64,000 bases of DNA from NCBI RefSeq assembly GCF_014839835.1, contig NC_071646.1, positions 5,146,001-5,210,000 on the forward strand. Direction: 5' to 3'. Below are positions 43,401 to 52,764 of this stretch, piece after piece. The notes under the pieces were generated by a model. The model was given only the letters and a program-made list of their open reading frames with translations, was not told where the DNA came from and made no database searches. Source of the stretch: Dryobates pubescens (Eukaryota > Chordata > Aves > Piciformes > Picidae). The translations under genes were made by a program, and so were the position numbers. Within the stretch, counting starts at the first letter, position 1; each line of letters begins with the position of its first letter.

Positions 43401-44580
43401 GGCATCTTCTCCCTGTGGCAGCCTTGCTCCCAAGGCCTTGAAGGAAGCATCTTGTCCATCACCACCAGCCTCTTCTTCCTGAACACCACCTGAATCAGAC
43501 ATTTTACTTGTTTCTCCCAACTCTGGCTGAGAGTGCCTTGACAGCAAGCAGGACACTACAGCCTGAGGAACCAAAGCAGGGGAGCTGCACACAGCGAGCC
43601 CCCCCAGCCCATCGTACTGAGTAGAGGTGGACTGGGAGTGACATCCCACACAGCAGAAGATAATGAGGGGTTACATGCACCCTAAGGGGGGCACCCTGGG
43701 ATAAAGCTGATGCCACCCATGGCAACACATCTAAGGGCTTTGAAAAGGGATGAGATTTATTCAGTATCAGTGGAAAGGAGACTGGTACAACCTTGGCTCC
43801 AAGGCCACCCTAGATGGGCCTCCAAAGCCATTGCACCCTGCTTCCTGTGGGGCAGAAGGTGCACAGAGGGGTCCCCGTAGCCCCCACACTGCCCTACAGA
43901 CAATAGGGCAATCCTGGCACTAACCTTGACCCTCACACAGCAGGACATCCTCCAGCAGAATTCCCCTACCCCATAGCCTGAAATACCCCTGGCATCCCCC
44001 TCTAGGGCAGAGGAGAGCTTTGCTCCCCCCCAGCTAACTCCCCTACACCATAGCCAGGGTGAGTGCTCCTGGTATCACCACACTCCTGCAGGGGATACCC
44101 TCAGGATCCCCAGCCCCATAGCCAGTGTGGAGAGGCCTGTTATTCCCCCACCATTGCAGGGCCCCCTAGTCCCATAGCCAGGGGGGATACCCTTGGTAAC
44201 CCTCCAACCTTGCAGGGGGGAAACTGAGGCTTCCAACCAGATTCGCAGCCCCACTGCCATGGTGGATACCCTTGGCATCCCTCCATCGTTGCAGGGGGTA
44301 CCCCAGGCCTCCCTGCCCCACAGACAGGGCAGATACCTCTGGTATCCTTCCACCTTTGCAGGGGGTACTCTGGGGCCTCAGCCCCACAGCCAGGACGGGT
44401 GCCCCTGACAGCCCCTTCCCGGAGCAGAGCGGCTGGCTCTACCTCCCCTACCCAACAACCTCCTGACTGAGGCCTTTGCAACAGTCCCCGGAGGGCGGAC
44501 GGTACGGGTCGGGCCCTCTCTCACCTGCCCGGCAGCTTGGCGCTCCTCTTCCAGAACTGCCTGCCGCTCTCGGCCGCCAT
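28354..44580 (-). CDS. TBC1D22B: TBC1D22B, TBC-domain Rab GTPase-activating protein
   Basis: A TBC1D22-family Rab GAP, reported in the family to act at the Golgi and to bind ACBD3. The CDS on the minus strand joins 44525-44580, 39741-39797, 38512-38825, 37523-37702, 36378-36448, 35344-35472, 34369-34434, 33420-33534, 30107-30213, 29714-29789, 29261-29388, 28927-29022 and 28354-28482. This gives 1,524 nt and 507 aa, against about 505 in human. The N-terminus [18 protein letters not shown] and the C-terminus NHYRR match TBC1D22B. The TBC domain (about 210-460) has the arginine-finger motif IHIDIPR (D273, R276) and the glutamine-finger motif GYVQG (Q311), so catalysis should be intact. A serine-rich acidic stretch ([13 protein letters not shown]) lies before it. 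B rather than the paralogue A is inferred from [13 protein letters not shown] and from PIM1 next door. All splice sites are GT-AG and all phases agree. Confidence 0.96.
28927..29022 (-). CDS. TBC1D22B: TBC1D22B exon 12
   Basis: 96 bp, 32 codons, phase 0: [20 protein letters not shown] and [12 protein letters not shown], the late TBC helices. The acceptor is CCACAG and the donor GTGAGT. Confidence 0.96.
29261..29388 (-). CDS. TBC1D22B: TBC1D22B exon 11
   Basis: 128 bp: [52 protein letters not shown] and LWD are typical late TBC motifs. The acceptor is TTCCAG and the donor GTAGGC. Confidence 0.96.
29484..29710 (-). mobile_element. CR1 LINE 3' fragment
   Basis: Reverse CR1: ATCACTGAATCACTGCAGC, CATCCAGTCCAACATCAACC, GACAGGGACTCCACCACC and the motif [18 protein letters not shown]. 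It lies in TBC1D22B intron 10 and ends within a few bases of the exon 10 donor (29713). Confidence 0.88.
29714..29789 (-). CDS. TBC1D22B: TBC1D22B exon 10
   Basis: 76 bp: [25 protein letters not shown]. The acceptor is TCCACAG and the donor GATG, then GTAGGT. A CR1 lies immediately downstream. Confidence 0.95.
30107..30213 (-). CDS. TBC1D22B: TBC1D22B exon 9
   Basis: 107 bp: [36 protein letters not shown]. The acceptor is CTTGCAG and the donor GTGAGC. Confidence 0.96.
30214..33419. other. TBC1D22B intron 8
   Basis: 3.2 kb. Apart from the CR1 at 32665-33292 I see no exon, RNA gene or clear repeat. Confidence 0.6.
32665..33292 (+). mobile_element. CR1 LINE 3' fragment, antisense to TBC1D22B
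   Basis: GACAGCTATGTGCCCTTGTG, GGAGTACTGTGTCCAGTTGT, GGGAGGAAAGGCTGAGAGCC, GGAACCCAGGAAGTTCCACC, GACTGGATGACCTCCAGAGG, ending at CATTCTCTGGTTCTATG. It is one of the longer copies (about 630 bp). Confidence 0.9.
33420..33534 (-). CDS. TBC1D22B: TBC1D22B exon 8, glutamine finger
   Basis: 115 bp: [38 protein letters not shown]. The YxQ motif supplies the catalytic glutamine finger of TBC GAPs. The acceptor is CCCTAG and the donor GTAAGT. Confidence 0.96.
34369..34434 (-). CDS. TBC1D22B: TBC1D22B exon 7, arginine finger
   Basis: 66 bp, 22 codons: [22 protein letters not shown]. It holds the IxxDxxR motif with the arginine finger. The acceptor is ATTCCAG and the donor GTAAGA. Confidence 0.96.
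34728..35280 (-). mobile_element. CR1 LINE 3' fragment
   Basis: Reverse CR1: TCTTAGAATGGTAGGGGTTG, CATCCAGTCCAAACCCTCC, CCTTCTCTTCTCCAGACTAA, CTGGACAGAGTATCCCAGG. Its 5'-most part ends about 60 bp from exon 6. Confidence 0.9.
35344..35472 (-). CDS. TBC1D22B: TBC1D22B exon 6
   Basis: 129 bp, 43 codons: [43 protein letters not shown]. The acceptor is GCCGCAG and the donor GTATCG. This exon is very GC-rich compared with the flanking CR1 copies. Confidence 0.96.
35660..36185 (-). mobile_element. CR1 LINE 3' fragment
   Basis: Reverse CR1: GCATAGAATCAATGGCTTGG, GTTGGAAGGGGCCTCAAAG, CTTCTCTTCTCCAGGCTGAA, CTCCACAGCTGGACACAG. It lies between exons 6 and 5. Confidence 0.9.
36378..36448 (-). CDS. TBC1D22B: TBC1D22B exon 5
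   Basis: 71 bp: [24 protein letters not shown], the start of the TBC fold. The acceptor is TTTGCAG and the donor GTGAGT. Confidence 0.95.
36570..37200 (-). mobile_element. CR1 LINE 3' fragment
   Basis: Reverse CR1 of about 630 bp: CAAAGAATGTTAGGGGCTGG, CATCCAGTCCAACCCCCCC, CAGCCTCCTCCTCTCCAAGC, CCCAGAACTGGACACAATAT, CATTGACCTTCCTGGCCAC. It is among the longest copies here. Confidence 0.92.
37523..37702 (-). CDS. TBC1D22B: TBC1D22B exon 4
   Basis: 180 bp: [54 protein letters not shown]. The acceptor is CTTGCAG and the donor GTGAGT. Confidence 0.95.
38512..38825 (-). CDS. TBC1D22B: TBC1D22B exon 3
   Basis: 314 bp: [40 protein letters not shown], a serine run, then [20 protein letters not shown]. 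The acceptor is CTTGCAG and the donor GTAAGA. Probably a disordered regulatory N-terminal region. Confidence 0.95.
39741..39797 (-). CDS. TBC1D22B: TBC1D22B exon 2
   Basis: 57 bp: [18 protein letters not shown] with split codons at both ends. The acceptor is CCTGCAG and the donor GTGAGT. It matches the mammalian N-terminal sequence almost exactly. Confidence 0.94.
39798..44524. other. TBC1D22B intron 1
   Basis: 4.7 kb of mostly unique sequence with no recognised exon. A degenerate minisatellite occupies the end nearest exon 1 (43965-44410). Confidence 0.6.
43965..44410. repeat. Degenerate 55-77 bp minisatellite, about 6-7 copies
   Basis: Repeated phrases CCCCATAGCCAGG, GATACCCTTGGCATCCCTCC and TTGCAGGGGGTACCC recur at 43974, 44051, 44118, 44173, 44250, 44318 and 44384. 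Units differ considerably, so this is an old array. Confidence 0.85.
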
Positions 44581-44900
44581 GGCGGAGTGGAGGGGCGGAC
44601 CCGGCCGGCCAGCCAGCGAGCGAACGAGCCCACCGGCCGGCCGGCCCCGCGGCGCAGCGGCGGAGCGCGGAGGAAGGCTGCGGCCCCCCCGCAGGCCGCC
44701 TCACCGCCACCCGCCCGCAGCCCCTGGCGGCGCCATCTTGGTTCCGGGCGGGGAGAGCGCCGCCATTGGCCGCTTCGGGCAAGGTATCGCGGATGGGCCA
44801 ATGGCGAGGGGGAGGAGGGAATGACGTAACTGAAGGGGCGGGGTCTGAGGGGCTGGAGGCGGGGCTATGTGGCGCGGGAGAGACTTCGAGGGGGGCAGGA
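44470..44900 (-). promoter_or_regulatory. TBC1D22B: CpG island and promoter of TBC1D22B
   Basis: CpG-rich sequence surrounds the ATG. On the gene strand CCAAGATGGCGCC (around 44730-44742) is a YY1 motif in the orientation and position usual just after a start site, next to an ETS-like CCCGGAACC. ATTGG occurs at 44764. Transcription start is predicted near 44745, with about 165 nt of 5' UTR. The island continues more weakly to about 45330. Confidence 0.7.
44525..44580 (-). CDS. TBC1D22B: TBC1D22B exon 1, start codon
   Basis: Encodes [18 protein letters not shown] plus two bases of a split serine. The ATG sits in a good context (CGCCATGG, G at +4). The donor is GCAG, then GTGAGA. Confidence 0.95.
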
Positions 44901-46382
44901 TAAATCATTCCGCTCCGGGGAAAAGAAAATAACATTAGGGGGTATGGAGTGGGACGGGAAAACGACGGTGGACAGCGAGGGGAGATGAGGGACCCTGAGG
45001 CGAGGAGGGTGGGGATGGCTAAACACTGCCCTCTGGAGGGGGAGGGACCATTCACGCTGCGGGGGAACACGGGTGGACACGCCCAGCAAGCACCTGGGCG
45101 AGACCATCGGGAGGCGGTGGGGAGGAACAGCCCACAGGGAGCCCGTGGAGAGAACTATCCGCGGGGCAGGGGGGCCGCGCCGAGGGTGGCAGGGCTCGGC
45201 CGTGTCCCTGTGCCGCCGAGAGGTGGCTTTGCTGCCGGCCGCGGCTGTCGTGGTCCCCTCGAGGATTCAAAGTCGTTTGGGGCCATTTGCAGCTCTCAGC
45301 AGAGTCCCGGTGCCGTGGGTCCCCTCATAACCACAGCTGGTGTGAGAGAGAAGCTGCCATTTTGGGGCAACCCGTGAGGCACGAGTGGGCACCCCCTCAA
45401 TAAAGGGGGTTGAACTGGGGAAAATCCCCCAGAGATGTCGAAAAAACTCCACTAACGTTAAAAAAATAAAAAATAAAGTACAAACTTTCCAAGCGACGTG
45501 GGACCCGCCAGCCCTAGAGACACTGCCAGCCCCCTCATGCCCTGCCATGAGGGCAGCCGGCAGCCATGGGGACGCGCTGGGGTCAGGGGTGGACAGGGCA
45601 GGGGAGATGCTGTGGCTGTGGGCATGGGGCTGTGCGTGCTCGGGTGAATGCGCGGCTGCCTCGCAAAGGTCAGGGCTGCCAACACGGCTGTCCCCCACAT
45701 GAGTCAGTTCCTCATGAGGTGCTTCAGTTCTCCCTGCTTCAAAGAGCAGCACGACGTCGTGAGGGGAGCTGGGCGTCCCTGGGGTTGGCTCAAGTGTGGT
45801 GGTCATGGGGAAAGGGATAATTGCCACCCCCGGCTCAGCCTCCTGGCTAGAGCGGGTGCACAGGGCTCCACCGAGGGTCAGGTCCTGGCTTGGCAGGATC
45901 GTGGCTCCTGCTAAGCACTTGGGGAGAGACTTGGGAGAACCTTTCAGGACGCAGGAAGGTTGGGAGCATTCAAAAATAAGGAAGAAAAGCGAAAAAGCAG
46001 GCGCGGGTCGGCTGTCCTCTTTCGGGCGGACAGGGCTGACAGCAGAGGGCGGCACAGCCTCATCGCAGGGCCTGGCACCTGCCGGCTTTGCCCTGACCTA
46101 ACCTGTGGCTGCTCCTTCCCTTGCCATCAGCTGCTCTCCAGGGACAGAGAGGTATTTCGGGGGAGGGCAAAGCAAGCCCAAGACTGGCAGCAAGCCCAGG
46201 ATCTCTGGCAGTGACACCAGGCGCTCCGACAGCTTTCGATTCTGAACAAGAATGAAAGCTGAGAGGGAGAACTCAGTTCCTTTTCCCATCACGAAGCTAA
46301 AGCAGAGAAGGGAAACTTAGGAGCTGGCAAAAATAGCATTTAGGGACCCAGCTGCAGGGTGATCACTGCCCTGCTGCCCAGA
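44900..46382. other. Intergenic, upstream of TBC1D22B
   Basis: GC-rich shore then unique sequence; no gene recognised. AATAAA-like hexamers near 45399 and 45472 have no associated coding sequence. Confidence 0.55.
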
Positions 46383-46442
46383 GGATCATAGAATCATTTA
46401 TGTTGGTAAAGACCTTTAGGATTATCTAGGCCAGCTGTTAGG
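46383..46442 (-). mobile_element. CR1 3' tail fragment
   Basis: GATCATAGAATCATTTATGT, then TTGGTAAAGACCTTTAGG, a CR1 terminus of about 60 bp. Confidence 0.75.
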
Positions 46443-46599
46443 ACCAAGAGATGCTGTGCTGGACTAGCAGTTTCCAGAAAGGAACTGGTCCATCCTGGGT
46501 GGAAGTGCCACTCTTTCCACCCCAAGTTAAAAGCCTGCAGGCTACAAGGTGCAACAAAAAGAGTTATTGCAAATTACTTCATCCCATGGCTGAACTGCA

Positions 46600-47303
46600 C
46601 ACGCTGAGAAATGAAAAGCATCCCACAGCTGAGTGGGAGCCCTCAGTGTCAGTCAGGCTGAGCATACTGGACATGAGCAGGCAGTGTGAGCTTGCAGCCC
46701 AGAAAAGCAAATCACGTCCTGGGCTGCATCAAAAGATGTGTTCCCAGCAGATCCAAGGAGGTGATTCTACCACTTTGCTCTGGTGACACCACCTGGAGTA
46801 CTGTGTGCAGGTCTGGAGCACTCAATATAGGAAGGGCATGGGCCTGATGGAGAGGGTCCAGAGGAGGGCCACAGAAATTATGAAGGGGTTGGAGCAGCTC
46901 TGCTATGAGGACAGGCTGAGGGAGCTGGGGGTGTTCAGCCTGGAGAGGAGGCTCCAGGGAGACCTAATAGCAGTCTGCCAGTACCTGAAGGGGGCTACAG
47001 GAAGGCTGCAGAGAGACTGTTTGCAAAGGCCTGCAGGGACAGGGGCAATGGCTTCAAAATGGAGAAGGGCAGATTTAGATTGGCTATCAGGAAGAAGTTC
47101 TTTACTATGAGGGTGGTGGAACACTGGAACAGTTGCCCATGGAGGTGGTTGGGACCCCTTCCCTGGAGATACTCAGGGTGAGGCTTGATGAGGCCCTGGG
47201 CAACCTGATCTAGTTGAGGATGTCCCTGCTGACTGCAGGTGAGGTCAGACTGGATGAGCTTTGGAGGTCCCTTACAGCCTGGACCATTCTATGATCCGTC
47301 CTA
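46600..47303 (+). mobile_element. CR1 LINE 3' fragment, about 700 bp
   Basis: It begins in a part rarely kept here (ACTGGACATGAGCAGGCAGT, CTGGGCTGCATCAAAAG), runs through GGAGTACTGTGTGCAGGTCT, GGGGGTGTTCAGCCTGGAGA and the tail GACTGGATGAGCTTTGGAGG, and ends ACCATTCTATGATCC. It is the longest copy in the window. Confidence 0.93.
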
Positions 47304-47604
47304 GAGTCACTTTGGGCATCCACACATCCCTGCAAAGCCTCTTTTGGATCCCTGCCATTGCCTCCTTCTAGGCAGGGTGGGTGGCTTTGTTGTTCTCTCT
47401 TAGCCTGAGGGATAGATACTCCTTGGAGGAGTTTTCCCTCCAGCTTTTTCCATGGCAATTCACACATCATCCTCTCGTGCTTCCTTTACTGGCTTTATCA
47501 AAAACTTTGTTTGGAAACACCCAGCTAGAAAAACAGGAGTGACCCCTCCACCCTAGCAGGGGAAGGTGTCACATTGTCTCCGCTCTGCCCACACCCAGAA
47601 AGAG

Positions 47605-47905
47605 AAAACCCACCCTGAGAAGAGGCTGGAGTCAAGTGGGTGTCGATTTCTCCTCCCAAGCTACTAGTGATAGGAGAGGAAATGGCCTCAGGGAGGTTTA
47701 GATTGGGTATTAGGAACAATTTCTTTACAGAAAGAGTGGTCAAGGCCTGGAACTGGCTGCCCACTGAGGTGGTGGAGTCACCATCCCCAGAGATGTTTAA
47801 AAAACACCTAGGTGTGCCACTGGGGGATATGGTTTAGTGGGCACGGTGGTGTTGGCTTGATGATCCTTAGAGGGCTTTTCCAGCCTTCATGATTCTATAA
47901 ACTGA
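47605..47905 (+). mobile_element. CR1 LINE 3' fragment
   Basis: GAAGAGGCTGGAGTCAAGTG, GGAACAATTTCTTTACAGAA, motif TERVVKAWNWLPTEVVESP, tail GGCTTGATGATCCTTAGAGG, ending CATGATTCTATAAAC. Confidence 0.9.
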
Positions 47906-48002
47906 GCCAAATATATGTGCTTTGGGAGGATCTCCACACACCCACCTAGCTCTGTGCACCCTCCCCACACACAGGGATGCTACAGGTAGTAGCCTGGCAC
48001 TG

Positions 48003-48152
48003 AGATCATAGAATCATAGAATCAACAAGGTTGGAAAAGACCTCAAAGATCATCAAGTCCAACCTGTCACCCAAGACCTCATGACTACTAGACCATGGCA
48101 CCAAGTGCCACGTCCAATCCCCTCTTGAACACCTCCAAGGGATGGCGACACG
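48003..48152 (-). mobile_element. CR1 3' end, young-looking
   Basis: ATCATAGAATCATAGAATCA keeps two intact terminal octamer repeats, followed by GGTTGGAAAAGACCTCAAAG and ATCATCAAGTCCAACC. It is short but little decayed. Confidence 0.92.
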
Positions 48153-49061
48153 CGAGAGGCTGCCATGGCACATCTGTGCCACACATTCAGCAGCATGGGG
48201 GTGCTTCCCATCAGGATCGGTACCGTGGCTCATGAGGCTGCATGCATGTGGCCAGGAGGAGCCCAGCCCTGCCTGCCCCTTCTGGGGAGGAAGATGAAGA
48301 ATTTCAGCAGGGGGTTGACCCGAGATGACATTTTGCTGCTTCTGTTTTTCTCACAGCTCTGGCAGCAGGGCGAGATCTCAGTCCCAGCAACCCGCTCAGC
48401 CTCTCAAGCGCCGACGCGTGCCTGGGTGTCATTTCAGGCTGACTGAAGTGGCTGCTTCAGTTTGAAACAGGAGCTGTTGTTTCGGCTTTCGAGTCCCTTA
48501 ACCCCCTCCTAACTGTAATAAACACGGTGGTTAAGGACACAAAAATACTCTCCTGGACGCAGGGGACCAAAAGCTTGGAAAAGGATGAAAGGAACACTCT
48601 GATTTCCCCTTTTAACAACATGTTTCTTTAGCTGAAGCTGCTAAATTTGACTCTGCTTTACACCCTGGAAAGCCTTTGTGGTTGCTTTGCCTTTTCTTTT
48701 TTTTGTTTTCCTTTTCCTTCAGTGCATAAAGTGTGTTTTTTTCCCTCTCATAAAAACCCCCACCAACTCTCGGGTTGAGTGATGCAGTTTCGATGTGTCA
48801 TGGAGGAAGGGTTACTGCAGGTTCCACGCTGGGGAAGATCAATGTAAACCCCAAAACATGAGACTCAGGTCTTGAGCAGGGCTCCAGGTGCCTGAAACCA
48901 GCACCTGGTCCCCCTCACCATCACAGCATGAGGTGGTGATTTCCAGAGGAGAGCGGGGAAGTGATATGTTTCACCCCAGGTGAAACTGAGAGCAGTGCAG
49001 GGCTTTGCTTTTGGCTCCTGAAGGACAAAATCCCCTCTCTGAGGGGCACGGGGACAGCAAC
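48153..49061. other. Intergenic, unique sequence
   Basis: No coding region or repeat recognised apart from a T-rich patch at about 48690-48745. Confidence 0.55.
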
Positions 49062-49140
49062 TCATAGAACGGTTTGGGTTGGAAGGGACCTCCAAAGGTC
49101 ATCTAGTCCAACCCCCCGGCATTCAGCAGGAACATCAAGG
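49062..49140 (-). mobile_element. CR1 3' tail fragment
   Basis: CTCATAGAACGGTTTGGGTT, GGAAGGGACCTCCAAAGGTC, ATCTAGTCCAACCCCC. Confidence 0.85.
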
Positions 49141-50231
49141 GTTGGAAAGTGGGAGCTCTTCCACATCCAAGGAGAAATACAGCAGGGAAAGGCAGGCAAA
49201 CCCAAGCTCCACCACAAAAGATCTCCAGCGAGTTAGGTGACTGTGCCTCAGTTTCCCCACATGCCCCGTGGAGATAATGCTATTGCCACACAGGCTGTTA
49301 GCAAAAAGCATTGGGAGGCCAACTTCCACAGGGATTCATTAGCAGGGAGCTGGAGCCGTGGGACACCTGGTTTGCTGATAATTCACCTCATCCTATGGCA
49401 GGTGTTTAAAATAGCTCCTGTGACTCACAGTGCCAAGAAGGGCCAAAGGGTTTCAGACACTGCCTCGGGGGCAGCTGGATGTTTTCCTTCTGATGGGATG
49501 TGGGGCAGGATGCCACCTCCAAGGCTCCAGCTCTTCAGGTCCCTGCGGCAAGCCTGGCCCCAGCTCCCTGGGTGGCTTTTGTCCTTGGTGCTCATCTGCA
49601 TTTTTCCAGCCACAGCAGATGTCTGGCTGTTGCTCATCTGCCATTCCCAGAAAGGGACATGGAAAATGTAAATGTTCCCTTTGCTGTGGCTCCAGGCTCC
49701 CTTGGCCTTTCTGCAGCACCAGGGGCCTTAGCAGGAAGCCACGGGTGTGAGGCATGCTGGCCATCTGCAAGTCTTCAACCATCCACAGGACTCCTTTGTT
49801 CTTAGAGTCCATCAGCCTAGAATCTCATCCTGGTCCTGCTTCATCGTTTTTCTCACCTGAACCACATGTGAATGCTTTCCCTGATGACATCAGGAAGTGA
49901 TAAAGTGTTGTGAAAGAAGCGATGATGGCTCCCAGGGCTTCTCACTGGATAACTCCTGTGTTTTCATCATCTCCTATCACAGCTGATGGCCTCAAAGAGC
50001 TCTGAACATCCACACCCCCATCAAGGAGAAACGAGGGATGAAAAGGCCTTCGCCTTTCCTCCAGCCTGTGTGCAGCCTCTGTGCCATGATGCACAGGGGT
50101 AATGGACAGCATGGATGGAAGCTGATGTTGCAGCTGCCCATGTTCAGATCTTCCATTTCATCTATCCTGTGTCTTTCTTCCATGGCAGAGGTGGTTCTCA
50201 CTGTTGTGGAGTTGTTTCAGCTGGAAAACAC
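49141..50231. other. Intergenic, unique sequence
   Basis: No gene seen. I looked for TMEM217, which lies between TBC1D22B and PIM1 in mammals, and found no convincing membrane-protein exon. Confidence 0.5.
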
Positions 50232-50445
50232 CAAAGAAAAGAAACAAAAGTTTTCCACTGTGAGGGTGCTGGAACTCTAGAGCAGGCTATCCAGAAAGGT
50301 TGTGGAGTTGTCTCCTCTGGAAAACTTAACCCACCTGGACACATTCCTGCGTGACCTGCCCTAGGTGATCCTGCTTTGCAGGGGAGGTTAGAACTCAGCC
50401 TAGACCTCCAACCTTGGCATTCTGTGATTCTATGACCTCAAATCC
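50232..50445 (+). mobile_element. CR1 LINE 3' fragment
   Basis: TTTTCCACTGTGAGGGTGCT, CAGAAAGGTTGTGGAGTTG, CCTGCCCTAGGTGATCCTGC, ending GGCATTCTGTGATTCTATGA. Confidence 0.85.
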
Positions 50446-51276
50446 AACCATCACAAAGAAGCTACTGCCCAGGAAAGCTCCTGCACAGCGGACAACACAC
50501 ATCAATCCTTTCCCAACGCCCAGCCCCTGGGTGCACCCAGACACCCTGCTACTGGGGCAGTGGAATCTTGCAGCCCAAACCCAGCAGGAACAAAACGATC
50601 AGCAGCAGTAGCACGCAGAAACAAAGTGACTATCAGCAGGGCAGCCCCATGCTGGACTTGCGGTGAGGTTTCTAAGAAGCAGGGCAGCAGTTAGCGAGCG
50701 TTTAGGGGAAGAGGGAGCCAGGCCCAGCCTGCAGCCCAGATAGCACTTTGGGGGGGTGTGTGTGGGTGGGAGGAGACAACAGTGGTCCCCCCCGAGGAGC
50801 TGAGGGAGGTTTGCTTTCGTGTAAGAGCAGCTTCCCGGATGGTCTGGGGGGGGAGGGTGGGGGATGGAAGAGGTTAAATACAAAAACCACATCTCAAAAT
50901 AGGCCTAAACTTTGAAGGCGTTTGGAGCATCACTTCCTGCTCAGAGCAGCCTGAGGAGATGAAAGATACAGCTGAGCAAAAAAATACATTGAAATGAAAG
51001 ACCCAAAACAAACCAAGCTAACACTTGCTGCTGAGGGCAGAGGCACAGCTGTGACACAGCACACCAGGTCACCCTGCAAGGCTGGGATGTGGCTCCAGGA
51101 CCCTCATTCCTCTCAGGCAGCTCCATGGCTCAGAGAGCAGTGCTGGCAAGCTGCAGGGAGCCAAAGTTCCTCGGGCACGGGGATTTGAAGGCAGAAAGCC
51201 TGGGATAAGGCAAGGAAAACACAGTCCTGCTGTGTCAGATCTGGCCAAGGGACTCGAAGTGACCTGCAGAAAGGGA
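50446..51276. other. Intergenic, unique sequence
   Basis: Nothing recognised except a GT/GGGGGG-rich patch around 50750-50775. Confidence 0.5.
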
Positions 51277-51385
51277 ATCACAGAACTCCAGGTTGGAAGG
51301 GACCTCAAGGATCATCTGGTCCAATCTTTCCTGGGAAAAACTTGATCTAGATAAGGCAGCCCAGCACCTGTCCATATGAAGCTTC
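51277..51385 (-). mobile_element. CR1 3' tail fragment
   Basis: GAATCACAGAACTCCAGGTT, GGAAGGGACCTCAAGGATC, ATCTGGTCCAATCTTTCC, a different CR1 subfamily tail. Confidence 0.8.
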
Positions 51386-52166
51386 CTTGGAACAGAGGTG
51401 CTCCACGAGGTCAAGCAAGAGCCAGATAAATTAAAAAAAGACCAAAAAAAATCTATATAAAAACCCCCAAACCACAAGAGAAGAAATACCCAAACCCCAA
51501 CACCCCTGAAGCCGAAGCGCTGCAGAGCTGGGATGTAGACTTTGACAGCTCAGAAGGTAAAGGCTGGAGGGAAGCACTGCCACTGCTGACTGACAGTGAC
51601 CGACTTCTGGTAATCTGGAGATTGACTTCCTCTCAACTCCACGTTCACCACAGCTGAGCTGGAGGTGGGGACAGCACGCTGGTGGCTTCCTTCACCCACC
51701 AGCACCCAGCATGCAACAAGTGTTCCACGCCAACAGAGCCGGAGCAACAGGATCTGCCTTCCCAGAATGTCATTTGGCTGACAACATCCGGCCTCTCCGA
51801 AGGTGCCTTTGATGTTTGTTTACTTGCTGTCCCCAGCACATGCTCCACACCAGCCTGCGGATGAATGGAAATGAAAACGGCTCCCACACCCCTTTGATGT
51901 TTCCCAGGAGACCTGCCAGGAGCAGTCAGTGCTCGGAAACACCCTGCAGAGAGATGGATCCAAGCCTTCCCCCCCCCCCCCCCCGTGGTGCTTTCGGTTG
52001 GCTGCTCCCTGCATTTCCTTTGGGTGGCACTTTGGAGCCAGCCTCAGCCAGAGACAAAACCGAGTGGTGGCAGTAGGCACTGGGGTCGCTGCCACCAGGG
52101 TGCACAGCATCCTCCTTCCCTCCCCCACCATGAAAGGGAGGTCTCCATCACTTCCAGTGGTTTGTT

Positions 52167-52172
52167 TTTATT
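52167..52172 (-). terminator. PIM1: PIM1 poly(A) signal
   Basis: TTTATT on the plus strand reads AATAAA on the gene strand. It is the most distal canonical signal. Another hexamer inside the AU-rich element region (52750-52765) is possible. Confidence 0.6.
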
Positions 52173-52440
52173 TAAAACCGCATAAAAAAAATAAGATTTC
52201 TGAATTCCCCTGTACAATATTAACTATTAACAACAAGGAGAAAAAAAAAACCCCAAACCAACCAAAAAACCACCCCAAGCAGAAAAAGAGAATCTCCAAC
52301 AAAAGAACCAAACCAACCAAATTCCCGCCGGCTATACACTTGGTTACAAGTAAAGGCTCAACGGAGCAGACATCCTGGGCCAGCTCCCTCCCCCTCCCCA
52401 CTCCCCAGCCCCCCAAAACAAGACACCAATAGGGACCTTC

Positions 52441-52446
52441 CCCCTC

Positions 52447-52467
<21 letters not shown>
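52441..52467. repeat. Homopolymer C run, about 27 bp
   Basis: An uninterrupted C tract followed by an A run. It is a G tract in PIM1 mRNA and likely to vary in length or assemble poorly. Confidence 0.9.
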
Positions 52468-52477
<10 letters not shown>

Positions 52478-52745
52478 ACCAGTAATAACCCAACTCATCT
52501 GCAAACTGAGAACTGCACTGAGGCGAGGCAACAACAGCAACCAGAACTATGTACACAGCCAGCTGGGGAGCAGGGAGCTGCTCCTCACCTCCACCAGGAA
52601 CACCACAGACCCAGGGGAGGGACACAGGACAGACACTGAGGAGGCAAAACCCACATGGGGAAAAACAAACAAAAAAAAAAACACCAAAAGAGGGGAGGGA
52701 GATCAGCAGCTGTAGAAGCAAGGCCTGGGTTGGAAACCCACCTGA

Positions 52746-52764
52746 ATTATAAATAAATAAATAA
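52746..52764 (-). promoter_or_regulatory. PIM1: AU-rich element in PIM1 3' UTR
   Basis: The gene strand reads TTATTTATTTATTTATAAT, overlapping AUUUA pentamers that contain the UUAUUUAUU nonamer bound by tristetraprolin and related proteins. Mammalian PIM1 mRNA is known to be destabilised through such elements. Confidence 0.75.

Noticed and set aside
28354-44580. TBC1D22A as the identity of the Rab GAP
   Set aside because: The N-terminus, the linker [20 protein letters not shown] and the PIM1 linkage match TBC1D22B better.
44949-45377. 142-codon plus-strand open frame divergent from TBC1D22B
   Set aside because: Low-complexity GC-rich composition, no homology and no splice or poly(A) support. 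A divergent non-coding transcript is possible but not shown.
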